Shown here: positions 12,001 to 19,437 of the stretch, one piece after another
How positions within the stretch are numbered: the first letter of the stretch is position 1
How the letters are laid out: each line of letters opens with the position of its first letter
From: Xestospongia muta
Taxonomy: Eukaryota; Porifera; Demospongiae; Haplosclerida; Petrosiidae
Length of the DNA: 64,000 bases
Direction of reading: 5' to 3'
Assembly (NCBI GenBank): GCA_963693285.1
Contig: OY848921.1
Coordinates: forward strand, 7,825,229 to 7,889,228
Notes under the pieces: model-generated
Databases searched by the model: none
The model's input: the letters and a program-made list of their open reading frames with translations, nothing else
Told to the model about the DNA's origin: nothing
Position numbers and translations under genes: made by a program

Positions 12001-13681
12001 ACCATCATCATCCTGGTCTTTTTTCTTGTCTTTTCTTGTCTGTTTATCTAGTGATAGGAGTATATAACAAACTAGTTATTGCATGCAATGAAATGAATAC
12101 CATCATCATCCTGTTCTTTTTTCTTGTCTATTTTCTTCTGTTCATCTAGTGATAGGAGTATAACACCTTGTTACTACTGTGATGAAATGAATACCATCAT
12201 CATCCTGTTTCTTTTTCTTGTCTTTTCTTGTCTGTTCATCTAGTGATAGGAGTATATAATAAACTAGTTACTGCATATAATGAAATGAATACCATCATCA
12301 TCCTGGTCTTTTTTCTTGTCTTTTCTTGTCTGTTTATCTAGTGATAGGAGTATACAACAAACTAGTTATTGCATGCAATGAAATGAATACCATCATCATC
12401 CTGGTCTTTTTTCTTGTCTTTTTTCTTCTGTTCATCTAGTGATAGGAGTATAACAGCTTGTTACTACTGTGATGAAATGAATACCATCATCATCCTGTTC
12501 CTTTTTCTTGTCTTTTCTTGTCTGTTCATCTAGTGATAGGAGTATATAATAAACTAGTTACTGCATATAATGAAATGAATACCATCATCATCCTGTTCCT
12601 TTTTCTTGTCTATTTTCTTATGTTCATCTAGTGATAGGAGTATAACAGCTTGTTACTACTGTGATGAAATGAATACCATCATCATCCTGTTCCTTTTTCT
12701 TGTCTTTTCTTGTCTGTTCATCTAGTGATAGGAGTATATAATAAACTAGTTACTGCATATAATGAAATGAATACCATCATCATCCTGTTCTTTTTTCTTG
12801 TCTTTTCTCTTCTGCTCATCTAGTAGGAGTATGACGAGCTAGTTGTAGCATGCAATGAAATAAATACCATTAACATCCTGGTCTTCTTGCTTCTCTTTAT
12901 TTTTGCTCTCATCTAATTGGAAGTAGCATAATAATATTATATATAAAGATTTTAATAAGTTAAACACATCATGTCTACCATCATTCTCTTTTTCTGTCTG
13001 TTGCTGCAATTTTTCATCTTTCTGTTGTTTCTTGAGTGGGTCAAGATCTAGAGACAGATATATGTATGATTTTGTACAATTAAATCAAATTAAATCACGT
13101 TCATACTACCATTGTCTTGTGTCTTATCTTTGTAAATTACCTTTCTTTTGGGTAGATGTTTTCTCCACAGACTCTACCTGTTCATCTTTTTCCTGCAAGG
13201 TATGGCTTGATTTTTCGAAATCCTGCGAATTTAGACTCTTTGAAGTATTACCATTCGACTCAGTGAAGCCTGTATGTATTGCTGTTGTTTTCTCTTCTAA
13301 AGGTGGTCCTGGTCCAGTAGGATCAGATGCGAATTCAGAATGTGTTGGAGATGACACAGCTTTTTTAGCATTACCTTGAGGTTCAGGAACAGCTCTCTCT
13401 TGGTTTTGGGTAACTGAGGCTTGATCTACTGTTATGTCAATTAAACCACAGCCATCAGGACACATAATCACTCCATCATCTTTAAACAGCTCTTCACCAC
13501 AGTTATAGCAGTAGACCATAACATCTTTATATTGCGTCTCTAACTCCTCTGGAGTTATTTCAACTGGAAGTGAAAACTTGGGACTCTTTTTACAAGTTGT
13601 ACAAAAGATTGTTCTCTTTGTTTTTTTGACTTCTTTGCCACAATAGAAGCAACATTTGACCTCCTTCGCGTCAGTTGCCAT
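1..13681 (-). CDS. RNF213/mysterin-like giant AAA+ E3 ligase, copy A (partial, 5' half)
   Basis: This multi-exon gene reads right to left from an ATG at 13679-13681 and runs off the left edge. Family membership is recognised from a collinear series of RNF213 signatures: LKETLGLTGDFSAVEALL (about 4030-4110), NTRGIYYVTAIPGRI (about 3370-3415), NYYTSQQLLDL (about 2690-2730), QPLPTYEEVVICTED (about 1690-1735), the AAA2 P-loop STRSGMGK (about 955-995), YQYLRRRMARQSLDSF (about 240-290) and DPSWAEVRNFIQFL (about 70-110). The last of these precedes AAA3, so both active motor domains, RING and RZ lie outside the window. It is collinear with copy B but clearly more diverged from it than copy C is. The front end differs from vertebrate RNF213: zinc ribbons, a 24-microexon linker and a Death-like domain. 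I saw no break in the reading frame in the exons I followed, so I treat it as functional. The spliced protein was not assembled in full. Confidence 0.9.
130..2068 (-). CDS. Copy A AAA1/AAA2 region with AAA2 Walker A
   Basis: Exons here encode KYSQVPLSVQMNVPEGEYLS (about 1955-2020), LTQPLPTYEEVVICTEDTTV (about 1675-1740) and the AAA2 P-loop ILSTRSGMGKTLRVKRMAEI (about 935-1000), then LLFKILILGGLSDNYGNIWK (about 640-715). In human RNF213 the equivalent AAA2 P-loop also reads GVGKS. AAA2 is known there to hold ATP without being the main hydrolysing site. The segment at 1252-1490 is an enlarged intron compared with copies B and C, where the same intron is only about 55 bases. Confidence 0.75.
2069..3520 (-). 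CDS. Copy A pre-AAA region with UBA-like segment
   Basis: The exon at about 3210-3515 carries NTRGIYYVTAIPGRI. The large exon at about 2074-2917 carries HLNYYTSQQLLDLQQELGKL, both RNF213 landmarks. Its C-terminal part has a second element that I do not recall in vertebrate RNF213: a helical segment, VSIVLNAFSELGEDADEDTL, an acidic stretch, then EYDAKIALEAVRKARADPQI, which resembles a UBA/CUE-type helix bundle (AL-x2-A-x-N/D-x2-A-x-E pattern). The UBA label is tentative. About 290 bases at 2915-3205 form an AT-rich intron. Confidence 0.65.
3530..8380 (-). CDS. Copy A RNF213 N-terminal arm exons
   Basis: A run of small to medium exons encodes helical repeats equivalent to the stalk/arm that precedes the motor in RNF213. 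Landmarks are HEWMGALPLLHIINHDLY (about 6385-6440), matching the conserved WxGALPxLH stretch of vertebrate RNF213; YFQYDWLMPRAFFAVCSF (about 6140-6195); LKETLGLTGDFSAVEALL (about 4030-4110); and the TIEGDL-like helix MEGDLVKQLLQDLLKFGSAF (about 3660-3720). An exon at about 8270-8323 is a Glu-rich spacer just after the Death-like domain. Introns run from about 50 to several hundred bases. Individual junctions were not all resolved. Confidence 0.7.
8381..8662 (-). CDS. Copy A Death-domain-like exon (94 codons, phase 1-1)
   Basis: One exon encodes a compact helical module. Key segments are ASKWKQIGKELGIPKERLNT, then SPQDAFVRVINTWKELQNK, then IWDSFLKALESNKVNEVDAA. This follows the Death-fold pattern: W-x2-IG-x2-LG in helices 1-2, a central Trp in a helix like the usual LLxxW, and a final FLxAL helix leading to an A-x-DL end. 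The call comes from pattern recognition, not a profile search. The exon is flanked by AG (ttttacag) and GT (gtatgttt), is a multiple of three long and is phase 1 at both ends, as expected of a shuffled domain. The next exon is very acidic (LLVEYPEEEEETE). Copy B carries the same module at 39217-39486. Confidence 0.65.
8663..9648 (-). other. Long intron of copy A (about 986 bases)
   Basis: This is unusually long for this locus. It lies between the last linker exon and the Death-like exon. I see AT-rich sequence only, with no clear exon, RNA gene or terminal inverted repeat. ORFs in it (for example 9162-9386 on the plus strand) have no recognisable coding character. Confidence 0.6.
9649..9801 (-). 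CDS. Copy A linker exons before the Death-like domain (12 and 24 codons)
   Basis: There are two phase 1-1 exons. The first, 9766-9801 (36 bases), reads DDKKTKEEIVVD. The second, 9649-9720 (72 bases), reads PLGNKEQQKNEQQKYTQLKK and ends in TTH. They are separated by a 45-base intron. Acceptors are ctattag and ttattag; donors are gtatgt and gtatga. Both join in frame to the Death-like exon at 8662. The composition is polar and charged, consistent with a flexible or helical tether. Confidence 0.65.
9802..10658 (-). other. Copy A intron holding decayed microexon relics
   Basis: No intact exon was found in this stretch. At about 10185-10220 and 10275-10310 the minus strand carries recognisable microexon remnants (GAAAAGAAGACTAAA; ATAACCATAAGACTAAAG). 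The first lacks an AG acceptor (ctacttg) and the second runs into in-frame stop codons. They resemble the functional exon at 9766-9801. A short ORF here (9728-9925) rich in Met, Ile and Phe is intronic sequence, not a gene. Confidence 0.5.
10659..12912 (-). repeat. Tandem array of 24 coding microexons, each 45 bases (15-residue repeat)
   Basis: On the minus strand each repeat unit has its own acceptor (usually ctatcactag), a 45-base exon and a donor (G|gtattcattt). Exon left ends are 10659, 10753, 10855, 10949, 11043, 11141, 11235, 11333, 11427, 11525, 11619, 11717, 11811, 11905, 12003, 12101, 12195, 12293, 12391, 12485, 12583, 12677, 12775 and 12868. Introns are mostly 49 or 53 bases and usually alternate, giving a 192-base two-exon higher-order unit. 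Read in phase 1, all 24 exons are open. The two main peptide types are DEQKKIDKKKEQDDD and DEQTRKDKKKEQDDD. Together they would add 360 residues of mixed-charge linker between the zinc ribbons and the Death-like domain. The edge units (10659 and 12868) are the most diverged, as expected for a minisatellite that homogenises in its middle. Copy B has only two clear exons of this kind. Confidence 0.85.
12979..13047 (-). CDS. Copy A linker exon 2 (23 codons, phase 1-1)
   Basis: The 69-base exon is bounded by an AG acceptor (gtctctag) and a GT donor (gtagacat). It reads on in frame from exon 1 (G + AT gives Asp) as LDPLKKQQKDEKLQQQ followed by charged residues. Its length is a multiple of three and both ends are in phase 1, like every other linker exon. 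It is rich in Lys, Gln and Glu, so a helical or disordered linker is likely. Confidence 0.7.
13141..13681 (-). CDS. Copy A first coding exon: twin zinc-ribbon domain plus Ser/Pro-rich tail
   Basis: The exon encodes 180 codons plus one base. It starts at MATDAKEVKCCFYCGKEV and ends at a GT donor (gtaattt, reading from 13140), phase 1. Paired cysteines are visible: CFYCGK, FCTTCKK, YCYNCGEE and MCPDGCGL, that is four CxxC/CxxxC knuckles in about 75 residues, enough for two zinc ribbons. The rest is polar (Ser, Thr, Glu, Gln), contains the string GPGPPLEE and is probably disordered. The ATG is chosen because the same methionine begins copy B and similarity to B falls away upstream of it. I see no match to a named family. 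Zinc ribbons at the extreme N-terminus could bind protein or nucleic acid; the function is unknown. Confidence 0.8.
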
Positions 13682-16038
13682 TGTGTAAAAATAAACTTGG
13701 CCAATGGAAGCTATTATTTTATTAATCTTAACCTTACCGCCCACACAGAAACAGATTGTAATGAATACGCTTGCATAAAAATAGTTTTATATAATTAACC
13801 ATAAGGTATGCAAAGGAGGAATTGTGCTGCTCAGACTTGGTAACATTGGTACAGATTTGAGAAGCATGACATAGGTAATCAAGTGACAGGGTTGTAACAC
13901 AAATATAAACCAGTATTCAGTCATTTAAAGAAATAACTCAGTGTGTTTATTACTGCATTTTAAAACAACATACACATGTAAAGTATGCCTAACAATACAG
14001 GCTTGCTTGGAATCTACTGTGATATAATAAGGTGGACAGTTATTACACAACTGAATCAATTATTCAAGCAAATACAAGTAATTTCATAAATAAAGCTTAA
14101 GAATTCAAAATGAATGGTGTTCTGCAAAATTTAATCTTATAGAACAACAATACAGTGCACAATAAGGGGAAGAAGCTATGTCTCACTTTAAAAAGTTATC
14201 ACTAAAATACCCTTTTCTAACTGTGATAGTTAATCAAATTGTAAAAAGTGTCATTGTCTTGTCTTGAACTGTATCATAGCAGCTACAGTCTGAAAAAGGA
14301 TCTGTCAATTAAATTTCTTTAGAATCTGAACAAGATTATAATACATAAAGAAGGTGCTTCCTCCACATAATTTTAATCATAGTTTTGTTTTGCTAATTAA
14401 TCCATTCAACAGAGCCTGGGATAGTAATGAGAATGGTTAAACATTATCCAAACAATTAGGGAAAGTTATTACTGTAGGCACCACTGAGTCGGCTACCAAA
14501 ATACTTGTGGGCAAATCAGAGTAACATTATCATTGTTTACTGATTCGGTGAACATGGGACAGATGTTCTGTGGCCATTGCTAGGGAATTTTTAGTACTAG
14601 TACTAAAATAACTCAAGAGTGTTTAACTCCCCCTCTACATGGAACTTGAGTTATATTCCCTTTCCACATATTAAAAGTGGAATGTCACATTTGGTGGTTA
14701 CATGTGTTCATTTAAACCACCTTCAATTGAATTACTGAATTACAAAGAAATTGACTTTCAAGAAAATTGACAACACATGAAACAGAAAGTGATGATATAC
14801 ATCATTTACAAGAAAACCTTGACAACCAAGAATACCATTAGTTATAATAGATATTTTACATCTCTGCTTTTCAAATGATAGTAATAACCAACAGAGCAGT
14901 GTAGTCATCGTGCATGATTAAGACATGAACAATACATTAATGGTAAAGGTAGTAGATCATATACTTAACAAAAGGAAAAATGTATGCAGCACATATTGAG
15001 GTGTTGAACCTGTGTAAAAACAACAGGTAGTTTATACAAAACTTAGATATCTGTGATGTCATCACAAAAAATAGTGAGCGTTTATAATTGGAGCTACATA
15101 ACGTTATTTTAGACATTTTACTATTGATAATGTCCAGGTAATATTAACATTCTATAATTGTTCCTTTGACTCAATAGATATCAAAATGTTGGCTTAATTT
15201 AAAGGTATGAAATATATAGCAATATATTACTATACAATATACATATAATGTGTTCATTACAATGTTAACACTCACTACACATGTATGGTATATAGTCATT
15301 ATTAAGTATCTATATATGCTCCTTAGTATTGATAACACCTGTTACTACAGGGTAATGAGGGCAAGGGGTAATTTTCAGATATACCACTAGCTCCACCTGC
15401 TCTGTAAGGAATTCTAAATCTGCTTATAATAATACATAAAATATGGTATGGTTACTCCTCTCATGTTCAAACCTGTATATTTAAACCTGTGTAAGTACTA
15501 ATACATGTATTGAGTGCAGCCCTCTCTACTAACTTATCCAAAGTGGGTTGGAACATTGGATGAATGTGTATTCATTTAAAACAACTTTCAATCTAAGTTC
15601 TTGTAGATTAACCTACTAAGAAAATTAACCATTCCAGAAGCTTTAACCACACATAAAACAGAAAATGACAATATCAGTATTACAAGAAATAGGTGACACT
15701 AAAGTGAACTACTTCAGTGATATATTGAGTTAATTTTTTGTTATTATAAAAACAACAGCTATATATCATTAGACCTAGTTATCTTGTTACATACAAAATA
15801 GTCAGTATTTGTATGTGGCAAGTGTTGACAAAGAAATAGACATTTTGTGCTGACACTAACAGTATTATCTAAAATAATGTTATTTCTTTAGACACAAAGG
15901 ATGTCAGAAATGTCAAAGATATGTAATATATAGCAATACATAACTATACACTATGGATATAATGTGTTCATTACAATGTTAACACTCACTACACATATAT
16001 GGTCTATAGTCATTATTAAGTGTTAATACGAGCTCTCC
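13682..16038. other. Spacer between copy A start and gene 2, with an internal tandem duplication
   Basis: This is the 5' flank of copy A followed by the 3' flank of gene 2. Parts of it match the copy B spacer (for example 14400-14560 against 44930-45090), so it belongs to the duplicated unit. Within it, about 14640-15410 is an imperfect repeat of about 15540-16140. Shared landmarks are CATTACAATGTTAACACTCA and the ATACCACTAGCTCCACC motif. The duplicated part includes the last exon of gene 2 (see the entry at 15288-15411). I see no other gene, tRNA or rRNA. Confidence 0.6.
15288..15411 (-). pseudogene. Duplicated terminal exon of gene 2 (extra copy)
   Basis: The minus strand reads RAGGASGISENYPLPSLP and ends in a TAA at nearly the place where the gene-2 tail (16039-16157) ends in TGA (RGGGASGMSGNYSFSSLP). 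It lies inside the spacer tandem duplication. There is no sign of a separate gene around it, so it is best read as a leftover exon copy. Exact ends are approximate. Confidence 0.45.
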
Positions 16039-17140
16039 TCAATACTGAGAACCTCTGTTATTATACTGGTATGGCGAGGGTAATGAGGAAAAGGAATAGT
16101 TTCCAGACATACCACTAGCTCCACCCCCTCTGTGACGTCTTCTACCTGGAGGTTTATTAGACAATCCATTGTGGGATGTTTGCCCAGTTTTCTGTGGTCA
16201 AAAACCGAGTTGTAGTATGGGAACCAGGATTAGATCGGAACAGTCTTCCATTTGAGGGACTACCTATTTTAGTACCTGAAATTGAGAGATGAGACAATTT
16301 TCCAGATAGCAGATCATCTCGACTAATAACTTGTTCCCTGGTATCCGTAGGATATCGACCAGATGATGTAGTACTACCAAAACTATGAGCTCGTGATCTA
16401 GTTATAGTCAGTCCAGTAGTAATGTTACTTTCCATAGTATCAACAGTACACTCTTGATCAATCTCCATATCTTCCTCCTCCTCCTCATCGGCTCTTTCTA
16501 TAAACAATCCATATTGTTTCTCTTCTTTCACATAATCTTTAGGTTTACCTCTACTAGCACCACTTCTAGTAACATGTGAAATGTCTCATGTTCGATTTGT
16601 ATTTGTTGAAGATTTAAATTTTGTTGCTGTTGTCCTTGTATCACTACTGTACGATGATGACCGAATCTTTGGTGAGTCAGATAATTTATTACCAGTACAA
16701 GCCGTACAGGTCTTACCTGGTAATAATGGCTGCTTTCCATCTCTCTGTATATCTGATTCTAATCTCTCTTGTAGTACAGCACCTCCTTTTGAGATGACAA
16801 CTCTATTAGTCAATGTCCTAGGTTTAAGTATAGGTTTTGTAGTTAACAACGGGTTAGTAGTACCAAATAAAGTGTCACATTTTCTCTGAGATTCAGGAAA
16901 TTGAGCAGCTAGATTAATATGCTGTTGAAGTAACTTTGCCTTAGAAACAGGTGAGTCTGGGGAAGGAGACAAACAATAGGTGGCGGATGTACTGAAGATA
17001 CTACCAGTTGTACTAGATGCAGTACTAGTAGCAGCTGTGTATGAAGAAAATGGATGAATAGAAGTAGGTATATGCAATGAAGGATTGTGTCGAGATAAAG
17101 TAATAGATTGTTTAGGTCTTTGATACTGACATATAACCTT

Positions 17141-17171
<31 letters not shown>

Positions 17172-18607
17172 ATCATTAGTTTTTACTAATCACACTAATA
17201 TATTAATTTACCTCATGCTAATGAAACTCCTTCATTGGAAAAGACTTATGGCATTTTTTAAAAGGTATTTCATCTACTACATCTGTTGTAGTTCCATCCA
17301 CAGGATCCTTATCACTTGAGGATGGCAAAATGTTCCCATAGATACCATAGTCTCTACCAATATCAATGTTGTGGGGAAGAAAACGATCTGGACAATTGTT
17401 CTGATGATCATCAAATCCCAATAAGGGAAACTGTTTATTACAAAACTGACAGGGTAGGAGATCTATATTTTAAAAAATTGTGACCACAATAATCACTACA
17501 TGTGACAACAGGGACAATAATATAAAGATAGCAATGCAGTACTTCATTATACTCTATATATTATATTACTTTATTAACATAGTATTTTACACATATATCC
17601 ATTTGTTAAAAATAATATATATGTATATACCATTCTAAATGGGTGGAGTCACTGGTGTATCAGGTTGAGGTGGAGGTATTGAGGGATAAACACTCTCTAA
17701 ATTTTTTGTCAGGATTTTGATCACATATTGTCTACATTTGAAATAGAATTATTTATTTATAATAATAATAATATATTCAAAAGACACATGTATACAGATT
17801 TACCTCGCAATATGTCATTGTGGATGGTGCATAGTTAAAACCAAAATTTTGGCAAGGTATGTATATATTATTAGTAACAGCAGTTGTAGTTGTACCTGTG
17901 GAAAAGAGAGGTCAAAGCCATCTCAAATGAGTTATACAATGATCAAAAATTAAATAATATTTTCTAAAATTGTGTGCATAAAGAGGACATTAAGTGTGGT
18001 TTATTCATCTCATGTTCAAACCTGGGATAGTAGGATTGGGTCTGTGCCTTTCTTGAGGAATGGAAGAGTGACCAAGATGTGCTTGTTGGTGAGCAACAAA
18101 AACATCACTAAATTGAGGATAACGTTCATCCTGTCAAAATAAGAGATATGAAATATCCATCCATCAATCCATTCATTCATGAATTCATACTTACTATTCA
18201 AAAAGAATCCTTGTTCAACAAGCTCACTAGGAATATAATTATCCTCTTCATAAAGATTAATAGGTGGAGTCTTATATTTAGGCTCCTCCCTCAGTTTTGA
18301 TGTTAATGTGTGCAGGAGAGGGAGTTGGTTAGGGTCGTAGAGTATTTCCCTCTTGAAGTGGGCTATAAATAAGATTAAATTGTCTCCTAGTTTCATAATC
18401 TCTTGCTCCTCCTGTTATTGCTTTGGTAATTCTAAATCTCTTTCAAACTGTTACCTTCCTGGATTTTTATCACATCTTTATTATATATATAATTCCATTG
18501 TGGCTAGTCCTTGATTTCCATGATATTCTTATATATATACATAACTCACGTTGCAGAGTAAATAGGTCCTGCTCACTTGTTTCAGGTACAACAGGTTCTT
18601 CAGGCAT
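16039..18607 (-). pseudogene. Gene 2, first copy: unrecognised C2HC-finger, Ser/Pro-rich protein, apparently broken
   Basis: A plausible first exon (18550-18607) starts MPEEPVVPETSEQDLFTLQ and ends at gtgagt. Further exon-like blocks are DERYPQFSDVFVAHQQAHLG (about 18020-18128), IPCQNFGFNYAPSTMTYC (about 17805-17896), SVYPSIPPPQPDTPVTPP (about 17640-17705), a C2HC finger (PCQFCNKQFPLLGFDDHQNN then C, about 17390-17455), a Ser/Thr-rich block (16589-17140), an acidic block (ERADEEEEEDMEIDQE, about 16450-16505) and an Arg/Gly tail (16039-16157). The C-x2-C-x12-H-x4-C spacing recalls TRAF-like or UBZ-like fingers, but I do not recognise the protein. Lesions relative to the second copy are in-frame TGA at 16586-16588, TAG at 17218-17220, TAA at 18415-18417 and a two-base loss near 16205-16218 that shifts the tail frame. 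Intron models are uncertain, so some stops may be escapable. Confidence 0.55.
17143..17172. repeat. Short GT/GA microsatellite in gene 2
   Basis: A (tg)n run followed by (ag)n lies near the 5' end of the Ser/Thr-rich exon of gene 2, on the acceptor side. The equivalent position in the second gene-2 copy has a much longer GT/GA tract. Confidence 0.8.
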
Positions 18608-19437
18608 CCTTAAATGTGGATAAAGAGAAGTTAGAAAACTATTAGCACAACATCTGAGAGTAATGTTAGTTAATGATCATTCTGCTATGGTGTGGTTTAC
18701 AAGTACAGTATATATAGCTATATCAGAAACCATCTGGTGAAGGTTTGGTATGTTTAATTATGTACATAACTGTTACTACCAGTACTATTGGTAATGTAAA
18801 ATGTGACTAATATTATGTAGATGGGAACATATTAAAAGTCAGATGTATGTAATGGACAAGTGGAAGTCTTACTAGATAGATCATTCCACCATATGAAGGA
18901 AAGGTCTGGTCTAAAGCAATTTGTCTCCAGCATCCAAGTATTATGTGTCCCCATCAGATACTGCCACATCATGATGTTTAATTTACCTCTATTACTATTT
19001 TGTATGAACTGTAAACAGATTATGGCTAAAGAGACTATTGTTTAAATTGGTTATACTCTTAACTTAGCAAGCACCAGCAATTTTTACATTCTTACTTGAA
19101 TGGAACTGGTTTACAATAGTTTAAATTTATTTATTTTAAATTTTTAAATTTATAGTATTTAAATTATTTTGTGTATTTTAAGATTATCTATATAATACAC
19201 GATATCATTTTTCACTCCATTTATTCTACATGACCTTGAAATTCAGCTTGTCTCTAATATCAAAAAACACTATTTTTGTAGCAGCAATTCAACAAAAATT
19301 ATTCTATGCAAAACAACGTACCAACCTAACAAACTAGAAAATTTATAGCAGCATTATCTAACTAGCAAACATATTAAAAGTTACTAAAAGTATAATTACA
19401 TAACAACTAACTACCACTAATAACTATAATATCAATC
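18608..19437. other. Spacer between gene 2 and the 3' end of copy B
   Basis: AT-rich sequence, closely matched by 47107-47949. I see no gene. A conserved block around 18855-18960 (CTAAAGCAATTTGTCTCCAG) is shared with about 47375-47470, but no credible protein is encoded in either copy. No strong AATAAA polyadenylation signal close to the copy B stop was found on the minus strand. Confidence 0.5.

Noticed and set aside
10659..12912. Regular 94/98-base periodicity suggesting a CRISPR-like or satellite array
   Set aside because: There are no unique spacers; the interior is open in one phase with splice sites at each unit, and the surrounding gene is eukaryotic. Coding microexons explain it better.
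13682..16038. Possible tRNA or small RNA genes in the spacers
   Set aside because: No cloverleaf, A/B box or other recognisable RNA signature was found on reading both strands.
18860..19045. Small plus-strand ORF with a partly conserved counterpart at 47350-47634
   Set aside because: The frame is not conserved between the two spacers and there is no start or splice context; DNA similarity alone comes from the segmental duplication.
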